In this document: positions 51,290-60,945 of the stretch, one piece after another
How positions within the stretch are numbered: position 1 is the first letter of the stretch
How the letters are laid out: each line of letters begins with the position of its first letter
Assembly (NCBI RefSeq): GCF_000372725.1
Contig: NW_005197198.1
Coordinates: 356,386 to 420,385, forward strand
DNA: 64,000 nt
Origin: Emiliania huxleyi CCMP1516
Lineage: Eukaryota; Haptophyta; Isochrysidales; Noelaerhabdaceae
Reading direction: 5' to 3'
Translations under genes and position numbers: made by a program
The notes under the pieces: model-generated
Database searches by the model: none
What the model was told of the DNA's origin: nothing
The model's input: only the letters and a program-made list of their open reading frames with translations

Positions 51290-53250
51290 CTAAGCGACTC
51301 CGTTAAGAACGGCAATGCATTCCGCACCGTGCACAATGCCGCTCTCCCCGCACGCTAGCTCGTTCACCGTCTGCCACGCCACGGCGGTGTGGAGGACGAC
51401 AGACAAGCGCTGCATCTGCAGCCCGTGCCAGTTCTTGGTGGTCCATGTGACCTCGTCCAGGTGCTGAGCGTGCGAAAGTTTGTTGCTTAGCTGGTTCGCC
51501 GCCTCCCTCAGGGTGCTGCGAACCTCCTTTCCAAAGCCTCCGAAAGCCTCAAAATCAAACAAACGTAGATCGCAATCCTGCTCCCGCGCAAAGCGGTAAT
51601 CGCCAGGCAGCTGCTGGAGCTTTCCCTTGGGGGCATCCTCCTCCTCCCCCTCCTCCCCCTCCTCCTCGGCCTCCTCCTCCTCCCCCGCCACCGCCGCTGC
51701 CGTCGCTCCCGACGGAGACCACTTGCCGCGCCCTTTGACCAACTTGAGCAGCCCGGTCTCCGTGTTGCCAAAACGTACATAGGCCCCCTTCCAGCCGAGC
51801 TCTCCGTCGCCGGCCGCGTCCTTGCCCTGGCTCGCAAGCGAGCTCGTGAGCTTCAAATCGGCAACAAGGCGCCTGTGCCCCCTGCCGATGTTTGCCGCCG
51901 CCACGTCAGGTTGTTTTGGATTACTGTAACTGAGGTGTGCAGTCGGCTCCATCTCGATGATCATGCCCCACGCCGAGCGGAGGCATTTGATCAAACGTTT
52001 GAGTAGGAATTTGTGTCGTGTAGCATGCTTTGACCGAGGGTTAACCATCGCGGCGTCGCCAAGGACGTCGTGTAGCTGGCCGCTGGGTGCCCTCTTGCCT
52101 GCCTCCACCGCCTGGCAGGCGACATCAAGGGGGAGCCCAAGGCGGCGCTGAACGGTGACGCGCATCGCCCAGGACTCCATCTTCATATCATCACGCATGG
52201 GGATGGCGTTGAGGAAGGCGCCGGCCCCTGGTTGGCTGACGGCGACAAAACGGATCGCCTCTCGCCCCAGCATTTGTGGTTCTTGCGTCTTCCGACCTTG
52301 TTGCCTTTGGAGGGCGCCTTGCGGCCGCCACTGCGAAGCGCCTCGTTGGTAAGCTCCTTGGCAAGGTCGAGCCAGTTAGCGTGGTGCACGCCAGAGGTGT
52401 ACCGCCGCTGCGCTTGGTGCAGGCACTCGTGGGTGGACGAGAACTGGGCCAGGGGAAGCAGCTCCGCAGCCGGCGTCAGCCCGTGCGGAAAGAAGCGGAA
52501 CCTCGGCTCCGCTTCGCCTCGTTGGTCGCAGTGCCCGGGCTCACCACCTCCCGGCACACGACCTGCGTCCGCCAGCTCCGCTGGCACTTGTCGGTGAGGT
52601 CGTGGTTGCTGACGAGCTGCGTGTGGGTGTGCGCCTCTCGCAGCTCGTCGAAACACTCTCCGGGCGCGGTCGAGACGTCGAGATCGGCGAAGGGCCTGTG
52701 TAGCTCGCGGATCGGCCGCGTGACGAGAGCCCACGTACCAACCCACGCCGCGCCGCGAATGTCCTCGGCGCTAGTCAAGCCCATGCCGCCCATATTGACT
52801 GGCAGACGCGCCTGCTTGAGCGCCCGCACCCACCGGTCATCATCGCGCCCGACTCGCGCGCCGCCGACAAGCTCGTACAGGCTGTCTGCAATCAGCCTGT
52901 CGTGCTCCTTTGCCGCCGCCAGGGTGACGCTGGGAGGCATCGTGCGGAGGAAGAAGGTGAGCGTGGTATTCATGCAGAAACGGATCAGCACCTGTGAGAG
53001 CTGCTGCGCCGTCCGGACCTTCTTGGAGTCGCGCAGGGCGAGAATGCCCGGAAGCGGCTCCAAGGCCTTGCGGACCCGCTTGACCAGTTTGTCGCGGCAC
53101 CACGCAGAACCGCCAAGGAAGGCGCCGAGGACGCGGATGCCCGGAAGCGTGCCGCCCTCGTAGGAGCCGTGGGGCGGGGCGTCCGGCGTGCCCTTGACGT
53201 CCACCCGATGGCGCACCGAATCGAGCGAGCGAGGGTCCGGCGCCCAAATC
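51290..53250 (-). mobile_element. LINE-like retroelement, 3' half, frame broken twice
   Basis: Three minus frames line up. 53250-52490 reads GIRVLGAFLGGSAWCRDKLV, then IRFCMNTTLTFFLRTMPPSV and ARLPVNMGGMGLTSAEDIRG. 52490-52275 reads FRFFPHGLTPAAELLPLAQF. 52273-51290 reads FVAVSQPGAGAFLNAIPMRD, MRVTVQRRLGLPLDVACQAV, ATRHKFLLKRLIKCLRSAWG. This order matches the region downstream of the catalytic palm in a reverse-transcriptase family widespread in algae, oomycetes and dinoflagellates. The catalytic YxDD part is absent, and similarity ends at the hairpin array. 5' truncation plus two frameshifts mean a dead copy. The C-terminal part matches 27272-27613 and the 3' tail matches 2493-2580. Confidence 0.75.
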
Positions 53251-53253
53251 AGC

Positions 53254-53558
53254 ACTGCTCGCGCAATCCTAGCAACATGCCTCCGATTGCGAGCAGTAGT
53301 GCTCGCAATCCTACATCTTGTAGGACTATGAGCGGCGGCGCTCACAATCGTACCCAAGATCCGAGGATTGCTAGCAGGCGCACAGAGGGCGCTCCCAATC
53401 ACCTTCCTTGCTTGGGAGCGGAGCTGCTCTTAGTCCTAGAAGATGTAGGATTGCGAGCGTGGGTGCTCACAATCGCACAGAGATGCTACGATTGCGAGGA
53501 GTGCTGCTCACAATCCTTCGACTTCTAGGATTGAGAGCGAGGCTGCTCTCAATCCTAG
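53254..53558. repeat. Array of short hairpins with 6-nt loops
   Basis: At least five stem-loops built on GATTGCGAGC/GCTCGCAATC: 53285-53310 (perfect 10-bp stem), 53329-53344, 53450-53474, 53490-53514 and 53525-53558 (perfect 14-bp stem CTAGGATTGAGAGC). Loops are AGTAGT, GGCGGC, GTGGGT, AGTGCT and GAGGCT. Small palindromes (CTACATCTTGTAG, TCCTAGAAGATGTAGGA) lie between them. No coding frame. Confidence 0.9.
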
Positions 53559-53609
53559 CCTAGTAGAAAAGAAGGTTCACCCCCGCTGGGTGCGCTTCAT
53601 AGGATCATA

Positions 53610-53873
53610 GCTCCCCGGCCCTGGGTGTGAGGTTGCCGACTGCACTCCGAGTGCTCCAAGATCCGAGATCGGTTGTGTCTTTGTTTGTGAAAAGATAGAT
53701 CTCGATGTGTCAGTGTGTGTGCTGAGAGGACTCTCCGACTTTGGAGTTTGGTTAGAGGTACGGTCGCGGGAAAAGGAGCTGCATTTTCCTACTCGAAAAT
53801 AAATGGGAGCCTCTCCACCTCGTAGTTAAAATGTACTCGGGGGCACAGGACGCCCCCCCCCCCCCCCCTCTCA
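53610..53873. repeat. About 270-bp dispersed repeat ending in a poly-C run (copy 2)
   Basis: Partner of 32055-32338. It runs into the TGA stop of the beta-helix gene, so it forms that gene's 3' flank. Confidence 0.8.
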
Positions 53874-56800
53874 TGCGATGGCCTCCAGGCCCATCGCGAT
53901 GACCTCGCTGTCCTCGGGCAGCGACTTCACGGTGTTGGAGGCGTCGCAGAGCTTGACCTTGAGCGTGCCACGCCGGTTGAAGACGCGGTTGCGCGTGATG
54001 GTCAGGTTGACTGGCGTGGCGCCCGCGCAGTCCGAGGCGAAGCCGCCCTCGTCCGAGTTTGCGATGCACGCGTTGTCGCGGAATGTGTTGTTGGCGCCCG
54101 TCTTGAGCCACATCTTGCCTGCGGGGCCCCAGCAGTCACTCACGTAGGCATACACATTCTCGTACGCCTGCGTGTCGTGGCCGTTGAAATCGCTCTTCAG
54201 GCCGTGCGCGGCGTAGAGGAAGAAGTTGCGGTAGACCTTGTAGTAGGCGCTGCCGTCGTCCGTGTCGATGGCCTCCTGGGACGCGTAGACGCTCATCATC
54301 AGGTTGCGGCGGATGTGCCGCCACGCCGGCAGGACCTATGGACATGTCTCGGACATGTCGTGGACGTGTCTTGGACCTGTCCCTCGCCACGCCGGCAGGA
54401 CCGAGGGCACGCCGCTCCGGACGGTGGTGATGTAGGGCAGGCGGTCCCACGAGTTGAAGGGGCCTATGGGGCGTGTCGTGGACGTGTGTCGAGGACGTGT
54501 CGTCAGCAGGCAGCCAACTCCCGCCCGAGTGTGCGCGGCCGTGGTCGCCGCTCTCGCGCACTGTGTTTGCGAGCAGGTTGCGCTCGACGACGTCGCCGCC
54601 GCCGAAGCCGTCGTTGAAGTTGATCCCCGCTCGCGGCCTGAGATCGAGGCGGGACGAGGGCCGGGGAGTGCGGGCGGTGGGTGGCGCGTGTGCGCCTCGC
54701 AGCAGACGACCCGTTGAAGCGGATGCCGTTGCACACTCTCTGCACATCTCTGCACATCTCTGCTCGCGTCTCTACACAACTTTACACAATCTCTTTGCAC
54801 ATCTCTGCTCGTCCCTGCTCATCTCGGCTCATCTCGCGACCCGTTAAAGTGGACGTTGCCGCGCAGGGTCGTCTGCGTGGTGACCGCCTGGTGGAGCCGT
54901 CGCGACGGCAGCTTGCACGAGATCAGCCGAGAGTGCAGCCGAGATCAGCCGAGAGATCTGCCGCCTGGAACCACATCGACGACTGCTTCTGCCAGATGCC
55001 AATCTCGCGGACCAGATTATGCGAGATCGTCGTGTGGCGCGGCTGCTCGCCGCCGCGCCCGTCGGGCCCCACCGGGTACGGAAACCGGACGCTGCAGTTG
55101 CCGTTGAGGCACCGGCTGGTCCAACCCCATGCCGCAAAGGCGCTGGCGCCCACCCACGAGGCCTCGTTCGCCGTGATGGTCGCGTTGCGGTTGTAGCCCG
55201 AGAGGAAGACGCCTGCCCGCGGGGTGAAGGCCGTCAGCGGCGAGGCTCACAGCCGAAGTGCGGGACACGTCTCGGACACGTCTCGGAAAAGTCTCGGACA
55301 CGTCTCGGACACGTCTCGGACATGTCTCGGACATGTCTCACAGCCGATGTGGGAGGGTCGCGGCGCGAGAGCGGCGACACCGTTGCCGTCGAGGCGGGTC
55401 AAGTGGCACTGCGCGACAGTTGCGCCCTCGGTCCCCTCCAGGAAGATGGCGCCTGATCGCAGCGGCGTGTGAAAAGGGGCGCGCTACACGCGCCCGCGCC
55501 TAGGGGGAGGAGGCCGCGCCGTTCCGCTGCAGCGCCCAGTCGCCGCCGCTCGGCATTCCATGCGGGTCGAGGTCGGTGCGGAGGGTGTCCCGCAGGGTGA
55601 GGCCGCGCACGGTCAGGCCGACGGCCGGCCGGGCCTTTGTTCCGACGTGGGAGAGGAGGGCGCGGGTGGTGGTGGCTTCCCACACCTGAGGCTCCGAGGG
55701 GGCGGCGCCTAGGAGACGGTTCCTAGAAGGTTCCTAGAAGGTTCCTGGAAGGGTCCCACACCTGAGGCTCCGAGGGGGCGGCGCCCGGAGCGCTCGCGTT
55801 GAAGTCGTAGTAGAGCCTGCCCGCCGCGAGGTCGTGGAAGAACTCCTCAGCGCTGTCCACCTCCTCGAGCACATTCTCGACGTACCTTCAGAAAAGAAAC
55901 ACGTCTTCTCGCGGACCTTCAGAAAAGAAACACGGTACTCAAGAAAAAGAAACTCGCCACTGGCTCGCGCACGTCATGCCCTCGCCGCCCTGCCCGCCCG
56001 TCGAAGGGTCAAACTGCAGGGTGTCATTCGCCCTGTCGAAACCCGTCACCTATGGACATGTCTCGGACATGTCGTGGACGTGTCTTGGACCTGTCCCTCG
56101 CCCTGTCGAAGCCCGTCGCCCTCCACCGCTGCGTGAACCAGCGGCCGCCGCCGCGCCACGCCACAACCTCTGCGCCGACGCCGCGCGCCGAGTAGTTCCG
56201 AGCCCGAGGCAGCACGAGGCCGTCGGGCGACATGTGGGTCTGGGTGCAGCCTAAGGCCCGCTGCACGGCATCGGCGCTTCATCATCAGCGGCCACCGCCA
56301 CAGGGCGAGAGCCGCGTGCCCGTCCCGCGGTTCGTCTTGCGGTCCCAGCACTGCCCGCGCGACGGCCGGTTCGAGCACCAGTAGCCGGACGGCCCGGCGA
56401 CCGGATCGGCCAGGTCGTGCTGGCAGTAGCCGCCGATGCCGATGCGGAAGGCGCCCCTGTCGCCCTCCCCGTCCTGCGGTCCCGCGTACTGCGGCCACTC
56501 GACGCCGGGCCAGTCAGCGCCCGTCGCCACCGCCTCGAACGGGTCGCCGCGCCTAGGAGAAGGCTCCCAGAAGGTCCCTAGAAGGCTCCTAGAAGGCTCC
56601 TACGAGTGTGGCGTGGCAGCGGCGGCGGTCCACGCGCCTATCGGACATGTCCGTGACGCGTCCGGGCAATGTCTGTCCAGCCGCCGCCTCGAGAGGTGTG
56701 CCGCGCCGGGCCGGCTTGACCCACTGGCTGCGCGCCGACAGCGGCACCCACCCCTTGACGTAGTCCCCGCCGCCCATGCCCTGCTCCGCGCCCGTCAGCC

Positions 56801-57680
56801 AGTCGCCCGACAGCTCGGGGTCGCCGTTCGGATACCGCGCCCGGATCGACCGGCGGCCGTTGCGACGCAGCCCGACGATCTGCTCCGTCAGGCCGAGGGA
56901 CGAGACGTCGGCGACCCAGGTGTTTTGGCGGTCGACAAATCCGCTCGTCACGCCTCTCTGCGGCTCCGTCGCCCACGTGAAGGCGTCCCGCTCAACGCCA
57001 TAGCACATCTGCTCGAACCCGGTCACTGTCCGGTCGTGATACGCAAAGCCGCCCATGTCCAGTCGCGAAGCGGATGCTTGGCAGGCCGCGGCGCTACCTC
57101 GCACGCCGAGGAACTTGACGGGCCCGCTGTCCTTGCCCGCCACCGCGCGGCCAAGGACCAGACTGGAGCCCTCCCGCACCACCCAGTCGCCGGTGCCGAC
57201 CCTGTAAGGCTGCCACGCCGCCGCCGGGATGGCGAGTCCCCTGGCGCCCGACAGCGAGGCCCGCTCGCCCTCGTAGTTTTGGATGGTCAGGTTGACGTGC
57301 TCCGCGGACAATCTAACCGTGCGAGCCACGCGATGGACTCCCGCCCGGAGCACGATGGTCGCGTTCCGGCGCCCGCGTGCTGCGGCCGCAGCGGCCTCGA
57401 GGGTCTGGAGCGGCTCGTCGCTGCTGCCCGCCGCGTCGTCGCTGCCGACAGCAGCGTCGACGAAGATGCTGCCTCGAGGCGTCGAAAACGTGGGCGGCAC
57501 GTACTCATCCACGGCAAGCGGCCTGGCGAGGCCGCACGCTTGGAGTTGCAACGCGTCAAAGAGGGTCGCGAATGATGCCCGCTCCGGCAGGAGTGAGCGG
57601 CCAAAGTGCCAGGTCGCATTTCGGGCGGCACAGTCGAAGGCGGCGGTGATGCCGGGCGGCGTACCGCTGTGTTGGAACAT
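53871..57680 (-). CDS. Right-handed parallel beta-helix protein, many introns
   Basis: Start at 57680 (MFQHSGTPPGITAAFDCAAR). An N-terminal domain contains FVDAAVGSDDAAGSSDEPLQ and TIVLRAGVHRVARTVRLSAE, the usual entry of pectin-lyase-like helices. Later turns include LDGNGVFLSGYNRNATITAN, HNLVREIGIWQKQSSMWFQA, GINFNDGFGGGDVVERNLL, NLMMSVYASQEAIDTDDGSA and TGANNTFRDNACIANSDEGG. The protein ends KSLPEDSEVIAMGLEAIA, TGA at 53871-53873. Such folds are mostly secreted polysaccharide lyases, hydrolases or adhesins; no catalytic set or signal peptide is identified. Introns placed by frame: 54336-54401 (GT-AG), 54638-54840 (GT-AG), 54888-54964 (GC-AG), 55213-55380 (GT-AG), 55709-55784 (GC-AG), 56050-56119 (GC-AG), 56553-56706 (GC-AG). 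More introns near 54470-54530, 55850-55960 and 56250-56290 are not resolved. Confidence 0.8.
54336..54401 (-). repeat. Family-C introner-like intron
   Basis: A 66-nt GT-AG intron flanked by perfect 17-nt copies (GTCCTGCCGGCGTGGCG). Its first 52 bp on the plus strand (54336-54387, from CTATGGACATGTCTCGGACA) are identical to 56050-56101 in another intron of the same gene. Confidence 0.9.
55709..55784 (-). repeat. Family-B introner-like intron with 31-bp perfect flanking duplication
   Basis: A 76-nt GC-AG intron. Intron start and downstream exon share 31 bases beginning GCGCCGCCCCCTCGGAGCCT. The core is CCTTCTAGGAA repeats ending CTCCTAG. Confidence 0.9.
56050..56119 (-). repeat. Family-C introner-like intron, second copy
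   Basis: A 70-nt GC-AG intron with a duplicated exon segment (GACGGGCTTCGACAGGGCGA against GACGGGTTTCGACAGGGCGA) and the 52-bp core identical to that at 54336. Confidence 0.9.
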
Positions 57681-58033
57681 GTGTGTATGCGATCGCAGGG
57701 GCGGCCGGCAGTGTCAGAGAGTTTTACAACAGAGCTCCCTCCATGTGCCAGAGTGCCAGCGTGCAATGAACGGTGTTTTCTTTTTAAATTTTCTTTTCGG
57801 GCATAGTGTGAGTCGAGTCGCGACTCGGTTGCCCCCCTGCGCCCTGGCCCTATCTTGTTGTCGATTCAAACCTCTTCCGTCCTCCCCTTCCAAGCTTCCA
57901 ATCATGAATCAATTCAACCTTCCGTGCCCCCCCGGTCGACGAGGTGTCGTGGCCTCGTGGCGTTGGCGTCTAGACGCGGCCAGAGCCGAGGCTGTGCCGT
58001 CGGCCGACGCCGCCGCGTCGGCTGTAGCTGAGA
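57681..58033. other. Intergenic stretch
   Basis: Between the 5' end of the beta-helix gene and the 3' end of the RRM gene. No gene seen; slightly AT-richer around 57775-57800 (TTTTCTTTTTAAATTTTC). Confidence 0.4.
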
Positions 58034-58966
58034 TCATATCTTCCAGAACTCCTTGGGGAAGAGCTCCTTCATCGTGAGCGCCTTGTTGTACAGCGGCTCC
58101 GCGTCCTCGCGCCGCGTCACCGTCACAATCTCGCCCTTGCCCTTGCTGCCGCCGCGCGCCTTTTTGCGCGCGCCGCCGCCGCCGCCGCCGCCGTAGCCGT
58201 CGCCGCCCTCGAAGCTTGGCGGCTCGAGGCCGAGGCCGTCATCGTCGCCGCCCGCCGCCAGCTCGCCCGGCCGCTCCCACTCGCTCGGCCGCTTGCCTCC
58301 GCCCTTCTTCTCCTCCGCCCTCGGCCGCGGGTCAAACGAGCCGCGCGCCGGCAGCTTGTAGGCGGTCCCGCCGCCCAGGTCGACGCCGCGCTTCTCCGAC
58401 CGGCGGACGGAGCACGCGCGCCCGCCGAGCTCCACCTGAGGCGGCTCGCCCAGCGACTGCAGGCAATAGTTGAGCCCCTTATGGCTCACAAACGTCACAA
58501 AGCCAAACCCGCGCGTCTTGTTCATCTGGCCGTCGACGCGCGCCACCGACGCCTCCTGCACCTTGCCGTAGCGCACGAACGCCTTGAGCAGCTCCGCGTC
58601 CTTGGTCCCCCGCGGCACGCCGCCGATGAAGAGCGTCCTCGTCGAGCCGCCCTTGCCGCCCTTGCCGCCCTTGCCGCCCTTGCCGCCGCCCTGGTCCGTG
58701 GGCAGGTCGGGCTGGTCCACGGGCCCGGCCGCGCGGAACGGGTTGAGCTCGTAGGCGCTGCCGTCCACGTCGAAGGCCGCCTCCGCCCCCAGCAGCCCGC
58801 TCGCCCCCGCGTCGTCGTCGCTGCCGCTCTCGCCCGGCGCCCCCGCCTCGCCGGAGGGCTCGTCGTCGTCCTCGTCGTCGCTCGGCGGCGGGCCCGCGCC
58901 GCCGCCGCCCAGCTGCGGCAGCGTCACGCCCGCGTAGACGCCCTCGTCCTCCTCGTCACTGGACAT
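58034..58966 (-). CDS. RNA-binding protein with one RRM
   Basis: 310 aa, single exon. The acidic N-terminus (MSSDEEDEGVYAGVTLPQLG) is followed by a Gly/Lys tract (GGKGGKGGKGGKGG). One RNA-recognition motif follows, with RNP2 LFIGGV and RNP1 KTRGFGFVTF, at about residues 108-185. The basic, Gly-rich C-terminal part includes ARKKARGGSKGKGE, a likely nuclear signal, and it ends MKELFPKEFWKI. The layout suggests a nuclear or nucleolar RNA-processing factor; that is an inference. Clean start and stop and no introns set it apart from its neighbours. Confidence 0.9.
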   Translation of the reverse strand: MSSDEEDEGVYAGVTLPQLGGGGAGPPPSDDEDDDEPSGEAGAPGESGSDDDAGASGLLGAEAAFDVDGSAYELNPFRAAGPVDQPDLPTDQGGGKGGKGGKGGKGGSTRTLFIGGVPRGTKDAELLKAFVRYGKVQEASVARVDGQMNKTRGFGFVTFVSHKGLNYCLQSLGEPPQVELGGRACSVRRSEKRGVDLGGGTAYKLPARGSFDPRPRAEEKKGGGKRPSEWERPGELAAGGDDDGLGLEPPSFEGGDGYGGGGGGGARKKARGGSKGKGEIVTVTRREDAEPLYNKALTMKELFPKEFWKI

Positions 58967-59141
58967 TAGTTGAGCAGCGCGTGGTGGGCGGGCCTTGCCG
59001 CGCCGCGCTAGCTCCCTAGCTAGCTCCCCCTCGAGTTGAGGGACGCGGAGTTAGCGCCTTGAGCAGGCTGGCAACAGAAAAAGAAAACGTGCCCGACGCT
59101 ACACCAAGGATTCATTGAGAACAGTCGGTGTGCGCACACTA

Positions 59142-60134
59142 CTAGTCCAAAAGCGGCAGGTAGGTTTGCTGCCCTTTGGCTGTCGTGAAGCCGTTCCACT
59201 CGTAGAATGGAACGCTGATCACCCTCCAGTCAATCTCGACCCCCGGCTGCTTCAGCAGCCACTCGGCGGCGTACGTCTGGCCGTGCGCGCTGCGCGGCCG
59301 CCCAGTGCAGCGCGGTGTTGCCTGCGCAGAGAAGCGTGCTGGTCCTCGCTTTTCGGGCCTGGCGGCCCAGGGCGGCCCAGCGCTACCACGTCATGAACGA
59401 ACTGCAGGGCGCCAACCGACTCCACAGGGCAAGCTGCAGCTCCGGTGCGGCTTTTTGGCCCTCAGAAAGGGCGGGGAGTGGGCCGCGGAGCGGGCACTTG
59501 CCTAATCAAGCAGGTGGCGCCGAGCTGCTGCTCCGCCGTCCGCTCCGACCGGTTGTTCAGAAGCCACGGCTCCGCCTGCCAAATTAGGAAGTTGCGGTGT
59601 CGCCTTTGTTGGGCCGGGCTCCCTCGGGCCGCAGCCCAATCCCGAAAAGGCCGCGGGGCGCCCACAGCCACCAACCCATTTCACTGGCCACGCCGCGGCG
59701 CCTGCCGAGCTGTGGGGCCTCCGCATGGGCCACTGGCGGGCCGCCAAGTGGGGCACACGCTCCCCAGCAGACCGCGCCTTGAGGAGCCGCGCGAGTGCCG
59801 CGAGCTGTCCGGTCTTGGCCGCGCCGTGCCACTCCTTGACCGTCGCGGCGTAGTGCTCCTGCTCGGGCGTCCTCGCCTTCTTTGGGGCGCGCGCCGCGCT
59901 GCCGCCGCTGCCGCCGGCCGCGTCTGCAGATGCCACGCCCTCGTCTGCCGCCCCCGTATCGCCGCCACCGCCACCGCCGCCGCCACCGGGCTCGTCGGCA
60001 TCCGCGGAGCGGTGACACACACCGCCGTCGATCCCGTGCTCTGCACCGCCGCGGGTCGGATCGACCCAGGGTCGGATTCCTTTCTCCGCCGACCTCCAGA
60101 TCTGTGATCTGTAAGGGTCCGCCCGCAGGCGCAT
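59142..60134 (-). CDS. Ankyrin-repeat protein, multi-exon, possible frameshift
   Basis: The first coding block (from about 60134 or a later Met) has a Gly run and then PEQEHYAATVKEWHGAAKTG, QLAALARLLKARSAGE, an ankyrin-repeat start. After intronic sequence, the last exon begins after a CTGCGCAG acceptor (about 59325) with GNTALHWAA, the ankyrin consensus, followed in a frame offset by 1 nt by AHGQTYAAEWLLKQPGVEID and EWNGFTTAKGQQTYLPLLD; TAG at 59142-59144. The offset near 59290 (GGGCGGCCGCGCAGCGCGCA) is an indel or an error. A short exon around 59380-59400 (FVHDVVALG) may belong. Ankyrin repeats mediate protein contacts; specific role unknown. Confidence 0.6.
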
Positions 60135-60945
60135 TTTGTATACCGAGGCGGTGCCCGGTGCCGAACCTGTCGGACCTTAAGACAGCATTGTAGATCCCTG
60201 GGCGAGGGTGGTGGCGTCCCCGTCGGGAGGGGCTGTCTGGCGGAGGAGAGCAACCAGGTGCCCGGCGGCGTCCCGCCACATCCGGATGACCTCTCCTCGT
60301 TGTGCCAGTCAGCCCCGTTGGAGGTAGACCGCTCGTCTAGCCAATCAGCCTTAAGCGAGCGGTCTGGCCGTTGGAATGGCCGAGTTTGGTGGACTTGCGT
60401 CCTCGCATCGATCGTGGTTACAAGTAAGTAGCCTTGCTCAGGTCCACTCTCGTGGATGGGGGAGGACAGCGGCCATGTATAGAACTTTCTCTTTTTCAGC
60501 CACAGAATAACAGTCAGTACAGACAGAGAGAAAAAAGTTTAATTGACAAACAACACTATTCACGGGACTGACGCGCACTGGCACTAGGAATTAACACAGG
60601 AGAAAAAGTAAAGAAGTCATTGTTTATCAGCATGAAAAAAAGAAACAAAAAGTATCAGAAAGAAAGAAAGAAAACAGACAACCCAAGGGAGGGATGGGAG
60701 GACGGCACGCCCCACCAAAAAGAAAGAAAGAAAACAGACAACCCAAGGGAGGGATGGGAGGACGGCACGCCGCCACCACACAGGGATTTTAAGGAGAGGT
60801 GTGTGGTGCGCTATCCGTCGCCCACCCTAGGGAGTCTGCCTTTTTCCCCCCACACAGGAATTTCAGTCGGGCCCAGTTTCTTTTTTCGGAATCTCTAGGC
60901 GGCAGTGAGAGCTCCATCAGTCAGTTAGAGCTTGGTCGCTTCTTC
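60135..60945. other. Intergenic region with tandem CT/GA-rich repeat
   Basis: Head-to-head spacer between the ankyrin gene and the following plus-strand gene. It contains an inverted pair ACCGCTCG/CGAGCGGT (60329 and 60356), AT-rich sequence (60490-60660) and the 60-bp tandem repeat. Confidence 0.45.
60661..60771 (-). repeat. 60-bp tandem pair of the dispersed CT-rich repeat
   Basis: AGAAAGAAAGAAAACAGACA, then ACCCAAGGGAGGGATGGGAG, repeated at 60661-60711 and 60721-60771, apparently identical. Reverse-complement relative of 6227-6271 and 31860-31949. Confidence 0.9.

Noticed and set aside
53254..53558. Hairpin array as an integron attC cassette array or tRNA cluster
   Set aside because: Stems are shorter and more uniform than attC sites, no integrase or cassette genes are present, and no tRNA cloverleaf can be drawn.
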